A DNA stretch of 9,480 nt. Origin: Actinomycetes bacterium. Its GTDB lineage: Bacteria > Actinomycetota > Thermoleophilia > Solirubrobacterales > Solirubrobacteraceae. The notes beneath the pieces were generated by a model. That model did not search any database. It had not been told where the DNA came from and saw only the letters and a program-made list of their open reading frames with translations. The position numbers were made by a program, and so were the translations under genes. The stretch covers positions 1 through 9,480 of the forward strand of contig JAEYAL010000167.1 of the NCBI GenBank assembly GCA_023404805.1, in the 5' to 3' direction. The stretch's first letter is position 1. The number at the start of each line of letters is the position of its first letter. Positions 6,324 through 9,480 of the stretch are shown here, piece after piece.

Positions 6324-6480
6324 GGCGGTGCTCCAGAGCGGTGTCGTCAGGCGGCGTGGTTGCCGTACGTCCACCCTGGAGCGGAGGCTCTGGACTGTCT
6401 ATGACCGTGAAGACGCTGTTCATGCTCGATCGTCCAGCGCTGTTGGACGACCAGTGCGGCCCACGCGTACGCTGGCGCTC
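6324..6480. promoter_or_regulatory. Divergent promoter/operator region of the AraC-type regulator and NmrA-like gene
   Basis: 157 bp between the two divergent starts. A perfect palindrome TCGTCCA-N7-TGGACGA lies at 6430-6450, 31 bp before the regulator start. Related half-sites occur nearby: CGTCCA at 6368-6373 and TGGAC at 6391-6395. A second inverted pair, TCCAGAGC (6332-6339) and GCTCTGGA (6387-6394), spans the middle. CTATGAC near 6399-6405 is a weak -10 candidate. No ribosome binding site is clear ahead of 6481. Operator function is inferred from symmetry and position. Confidence 0.45.
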
Positions 6481-7527
6481 ATGGCTCAACCCGCCACCAC
6501 GCAGCTGCTTGATCCGTGGGCGCCGAACGACCCGCTCGGCGAGGCGCTGCACTACTTGCGGATGGATGGCGCCTTCTACTGCCGGTCGGAGTTCTCGGCG
6601 CCGTTCGGGGCGACGATGCCGCCGCTGCCGCAGTACGTCTGGTTCCACGTCATCACGTCGGGCGAGCTGTGGTTGACGACCCTCGACGGACAGGAGCACC
6701 GGCTCGGCCCGGGCGACATCACGCTCGTCTCCCGGGGCGCCGGCCACGACCTCAGCAGCGCTCCCGGCGTCCCGACGATCGACATCACCGAGATCGAGCA
6801 CCGCATGATCAGCGACCGCTACGAGGTGATGTACCTCGGTGGCGACGGCCCGCGCACCCAGGTGATCTGCGCTGCCGTGCGCTTCGGCCATCCCGCGGCG
6901 CGCAACCTGCTCGCGGCGCTGCCCGAGGTGATCGTGCTGCAGACCGGCCAGTCGCCGGAGCTCGAGCGGATGCAGTCGACGCTCGCGCTGATGGCCGCCG
7001 AAGCCAAGACGCCGAGCCCCGGGGGCGAGGCCGTGATCACGCGGCTCGCCGACATCCTCGTGATCCAGACCGTCCGCGCGTGGATCGAGTCCGACCCAGG
7101 CGCCCGCACCGGCTGGCTGGGCGCTCTGCAGGACCCGCAGATCGGCGCCGCCATCACCCGCATCCACCGCGATCCAGCCCGCGACTGGACCGTCGCCGCG
7201 CTCGCCGACGAGCTGGCGATGTCGCGCTCTGCCTTCGCCGCGCGGTTCACCGCGCTCGTCGGCGAGCCGGTCATGGCCTACGTGACGCGCTGGCGGATGC
7301 ACCTCGCCGTCGCCGCGCTCCGTGAAGAGGGCGCCGCCGTCGGCGAGCTCGCCGCCCGTCTCGGTTACCGCTCAGAGGCCGCCTTCGCGCGCGCCTTCAA
7401 GCGCGTCATCGGCGCTCCGCCCGGCGCCGTCCGCGCCGCGAAGCCCGAAGACGAGCTCGCGGTCTTCAACGTCGCGCCCGCCAGCGCGGCCGCTTCCCGC
7501 GAGGTGACAGCAGCAGGCGCGGCATGA
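6481..7527 (+). CDS. AraC-family transcriptional regulator with N-terminal Cupin_6-type domain
   Basis: 348 residues. The N-terminal ligand-sensing half matches the Cupin_6 type of AraC regulators: DPLGEALHYLRMDGAFYCRSEFSAP in outline (17-41), FHVITSGELWL (55-65), LGPGDITLVSRGAGH (75-89), then a GGDGPRTQVICAAVRF-like strand (120-135). The C-terminal half has the two helix-turn-helix units: DWTVAALADELAMSRSAF (235-252) and AVGELAARLGYRSEAAF (286-302), followed by FKRVIGAPPGAVR (306-318). The tail after 320 is Ala-rich and probably disordered. ATG 6481 puts the usual DPL motif near residue 17; the frame is open further upstream but runs into the divergent gene. It lies divergent from the NmrA-like/DUF1772 operon, its likely target, and overlaps the next gene by 4 nt. 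The inducer is unknown. Confidence 0.9.
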   Translation: MAQPATTQLLDPWAPNDPLGEALHYLRMDGAFYCRSEFSAPFGATMPPLPQYVWFHVITSGELWLTTLDGQEHRLGPGDITLVSRGAGHDLSSAPGVPTIDITEIEHRMISDRYEVMYLGGDGPRTQVICAAVRFGHPAARNLLAALPEVIVLQTGQSPELERMQSTLALMAAEAKTPSPGGEAVITRLADILVIQTVRAWIESDPGARTGWLGALQDPQIGAAITRIHRDPARDWTVAALADELAMSRSAFAARFTALVGEPVMAYVTRWRMHLAVAALREEGAAVGELAARLGYRSEAAFARAFKRVIGAPPGAVRAAKPEDELAVFNVAPASAAASREVTAAGAA

Positions 7528-7997
7528 GCAGCGACCTGCCCTGGGGTCTGGTCAAGCCGCTCGGCGAGCGTGTGCCCGACGGAGTCGATCCGCGCGGGCT
7601 TGCTGGCGCTAGGCCGTTCTACGCCTACACGGTGGAGGAGAACGACCTGCATTTCACGATCTTGGTGGACGACATCTGCGCCCGACGGCTCTTCATCGCT
7701 GAGACCAAGCGCGCCGTGCACGTGGTCGTCGTCGACGAACCCAAGCCGCCACTTCCTGATGGCGTGCATCACGGCGGCTCGCTGGTCGATCTCGGACCTG
7801 ATGAGCTGCACGGCATGCTCGCCCAAGCGCTTGGCTCGCGACCGATCTTCGACGCCACGCGCGGTGAGCCCGCGACGCGATTGAAAGGCCAGCCGACGAC
7901 CGACGAGCTGCGCTGGCTGGTCCCAGGCGATCACCGCCCGGACGGACCCGCGCCGGAGCGCCGGCGCCCCTTGCGTCGCCGGAAGCCCCGCGCATGA
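7524..7997 (+). CDS. Small protein of unknown function coupled to the AraC-type regulator
   Basis: 157 residues; I recognise no family. The start ATG overlaps the regulator's TGA as ATGA, which suggests translational coupling. The sequence looks globular up to about residue 134, with probable beta strands FYAYTVEE (32-39), LHFTILVDD (42-50), RRLFIAE (54-60) and AVHVVVVDEP (64-73), a His pair at 82-83 and a helix DELHGMLAQAL (93-103). The last 20 or so residues are Pro/Arg-rich (PERRRPLRRRKPRA), positively charged and likely disordered, so binding to nucleic acid or an acidic partner is possible. Codons are a little less GC-biased than in neighbours (several CGT, GGA, CTT, GCT, TTG), which might mean recent acquisition or weak expression. 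It ends just before a palindromic element. No secretion signal or membrane segment is visible. Confidence 0.75.
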   Translation: MSSDLPWGLVKPLGERVPDGVDPRGLAGARPFYAYTVEENDLHFTILVDDICARRLFIAETKRAVHVVVVDEPKPPLPDGVHHGGSLVDLGPDELHGMLAQALGSRPIFDATRGEPATRLKGQPTTDELRWLVPGDHRPDGPAPERRRPLRRRKPRA

Positions 7998-8011
7998 GGG
8001 GCGAGCCCGAG

Positions 8012-8038
8012 CCGCGGTGCCGCGGCCGCCAGCCGCGG
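8012..8038. repeat. Three CCGCGG hexamers
   Basis: The palindrome CCGCGG occurs at 8012-8017, 8020-8025 and 8033-8038, directly before palindrome copy 2. It can form several alternative hairpins. It may be a decayed terminator for the small gene or simply GC-rich sequence. Confidence 0.35.
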
Positions 8039-8084
8039 TGAACGTTCTTTAGTTGCCCCTATAGGGGAAGAAAAAGAACGCTCA
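8039..8084. repeat. 46-bp palindromic intergenic element, copy 2 (likely bidirectional terminator)
   Basis: Arms TGAACGTTCTTT (8039-8050) and AAAGAACGCTCA (8073-8084) pair at 11 of 12 positions around CCCCTATAGGGG (8056-8067). It differs from copy 1 at three positions only, and again sits between convergent genes (stops at 7997 and 8122). The inner CCCC/GGGG stem and its loop are unchanged between copies. Confidence 0.75.
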
Positions 8085-8121
8085 TTGTTTGGCCCGGGCG
8101 GTCGCGGCCGGAGCGCGGCGC

Positions 8122-9309
8122 CTACGCCCGCTCGAGCAGTAGCGCGATGCCCTGGCCGCCGCCGATGCAGAGCGAGATGAGGCCGTAGCGCTCGCCAGTG
8201 CGCTCGAGCTCGGCGAGGCACTTGACGGTAATGGCGGTGCCGGAGGCGCCGATCGGGTGGCCGAGGGCGATGGCGCCGCCGTTGGGGTTGATGCGGGCGT
8301 CGTCGTCGGCGAGGCCGAGCTCGCGGAGGACGGCGATCGACTGGGCGGCGAACGCCTCGTTGAGCTCGATGACGCCGATGTCCTCGAGGGCGACGCCGGT
8401 GCGGTCGAGCACCTTGCGGATCGCGGTGACGGGGCCGATGCCCATGATGTTCGGGTCGACGCCGGTGACGGCGTAGCCGAGGATCTTCGCCTTGACGGGC
8501 GCGCCGAGTTCGGCGGCCTTGGCTTCGCTCATCAGGACGACAGCGGCGCCGGCGTCGTTGAGGCCCGAGGCGTTGCCGGCGGTGACGGTGCCGTCCTCGC
8601 GCTTGAAGGCAGGCTTGAGTTTCGCGAGCGCCTCGATCGAGATGTCCTCGCGGATGTGCTCGTCGGCGTCGATCACGACGTCGCCCTTGCGGCCCTTGAT
8701 CGTGACCGGCGCGATCTGCTCGGCGAAGCGGCCCTCGGCGCGGGCCGCAGCGGCCTTCTTGTGGGAGGCGACGGCGAACGCGTCCTGGTCCTCACGCGAG
8801 ATCGTGTCGCGCACCGACAGGTTCTCGGCGGTGACGCCCATGTGGATCTTGCGGAACGGGTCGGTGAGGCCGCCGACGACGGGGTCGACCTGGCTCGTGT
8901 CGCCCATGCGCGCGCCCCAGCGGCCCGACGGGTTCCAGTACGGCGCCTGGCTCATCGACTCGGCGCCGCCTGCGAGGGCGGTGTCGCAGTCGCCGGTCTG
9001 GATCAGCATCGTCGCCGTGATGATCGACTGGACGCCCGAGCCGCAGAGGCGGTTGACGGTGAACGCGGGCGTCTCGATCGGCACGCCAGCGCCAACCGAC
9101 ACCACGCGGCCCATGTACATGTCGTCGGTGTTGGAATGGATCACGTTGCCGATCACCGTGTGCTCGATCTGCCCGGGGCTGATGCCGGAGCGCTCGATCG
9201 CGGCCTTCGCGGCGGTGATGCCGAGCTGCGTCGCGGCGACGTCTTTGAACGCCTTGCCGTAGGAGCCGATCGGCGTGCGAGCGCCGGAGGTGATGACGAC
9301 ACCGGTCAT
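8122..9309 (-). CDS. Acetyl-CoA C-acetyltransferase (thiolase)
   Basis: 395 residues, the normal length for a type II or beta-oxidation thiolase. It joins two acetyl-CoA to acetoacetyl-CoA or, in reverse, cleaves 3-ketoacyl-CoA in the cytoplasm. The acyl-accepting cysteine is C89 in NRLCGSG. Other signatures are ALAGGAESMSQAPY (111-124), HMGVTAEN (156-163), GNASGLNDAGAA (245-256), NEAFAAQ (317-323), the active-site His351 in GGAIALGHPIGASG (344-357) and the second active-site Cys381 in CIGGGQG. Every catalytic residue is present. ATG at 9309 is preceded by GAGG 7 nt upstream. It is alone on its strand here, convergent with the small-protein gene. Whether it serves fatty acid breakdown, polyester precursor supply or isoprenoid supply cannot be told without its neighbours. 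Confidence 0.95.
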   Translation of the reverse strand: MTGVVITSGARTPIGSYGKAFKDVAATQLGITAAKAAIERSGISPGQIEHTVIGNVIHSNTDDMYMGRVVSVGAGVPIETPAFTVNRLCGSGVQSIITATMLIQTGDCDTALAGGAESMSQAPYWNPSGRWGARMGDTSQVDPVVGGLTDPFRKIHMGVTAENLSVRDTISREDQDAFAVASHKKAAAARAEGRFAEQIAPVTIKGRKGDVVIDADEHIREDISIEALAKLKPAFKREDGTVTAGNASGLNDAGAAVVLMSEAKAAELGAPVKAKILGYAVTGVDPNIMGIGPVTAIRKVLDRTGVALEDIGVIELNEAFAAQSIAVLRELGLADDDARINPNGGAIALGHPIGASGTAITVKCLAELERTGERYGLISLCIGGGQGIALLLERA

Positions 9310-9480
9310 GGGAGAACCTCAGAGAGTCGGGGCGGAGGGTCGCGCTGCGGACACCGTGGTACCGCCGCGCACCACGGGAACGATGCCGGATCGGCACCCC
9401 GCGGCGCGGCGAGGCCGGGTGAGCGTCCATTAGTTTTAGCTCTAGCAACAAACAAAAGACCCACACTCCCCGCCCGGGCA
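9310..9480 (-). promoter_or_regulatory. Upstream region of the thiolase gene
   Basis: 171 bp with no gene. An inverted repeat CCGTGGT (9354-9360) and ACCACGG (9371-9377), 10 nt apart, is a candidate operator. Further out, 9428-9459 is strikingly AT-rich for this window; on the thiolase strand it contains TTGTTT, 17 nt, then TAATGG, a weak promoter-like pair. The same stretch resembles the palindromic elements seen at the convergent junctions. Confidence 0.4.

Noticed and set aside
5584..7302. 572-codon open frame on the - strand
   Set aside because: Spans two convincing genes on both strands and the divergent promoter; no motif and heavy Arg/Pro content.

Overview
This is high-GC DNA with strongly G/C-ending codons. 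Its gene content (secreted S33/TAP-like peptidase, Cupin_6-type AraC regulator, NmrA/DUF1772 pair, thiolase, Pro/Ala-rich proteins) suggests an actinobacterium. Thermoleophilia (Solirubrobacterales-like) is my guess, but the window has no rRNA or other phylogenetic marker.

Layout, left to right. Positions 2-502 hold the 3' end of an unrecognised Pro/Ala-rich protein on the + strand. Positions 503-1165 hold no credible protein gene and are dense in inverted repeats: a run of hairpins from 587 to 986 ending in a terminator-like stem, then an inverted repeat with 22-bp arms at 1005-1107. This stretch looks like a structured non-coding RNA or a repeat cluster, and I could not match it to a known RNA. 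Positions 1166-2764 (-) encode a family 4 glycosyltransferase whose C-terminal domain is interrupted by about 120 residues of Pro-rich low-complexity sequence. A divergent spacer follows, then a secreted or lipid-anchored TAP-like peptidase (3058-4767, +).

Positions 4855-6323 (-) are a two-gene operon with a 4-nt stop/start overlap: an EasG/NmrA-type NAD(P)-binding protein and a four-helix DUF1772 membrane protein. It is divergent from a Cupin_6-type AraC regulator (6481-7527, +), which overlaps by 4 nt a small protein of unknown function (7524-7997, +). The arrangement suggests that the regulator controls the divergent reductase/membrane-protein pair through palindromes in the 157-bp spacer. 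The window closes with a complete acetyl-CoA C-acetyltransferase (thiolase) gene on the - strand (8122-9309) and its AT-rich upstream region.

Both convergent gene junctions (4768-4854 and 7998-8121) carry nearly the same 46-bp palindromic element (43 of 46 bases identical). A possible third, decayed relative lies upstream of the thiolase. These elements, the hairpin-rich region at 503-1165 and the glycosyltransferase insert are the least ordinary parts of the window. I see no CRISPR array, transposase, tRNA or rRNA.
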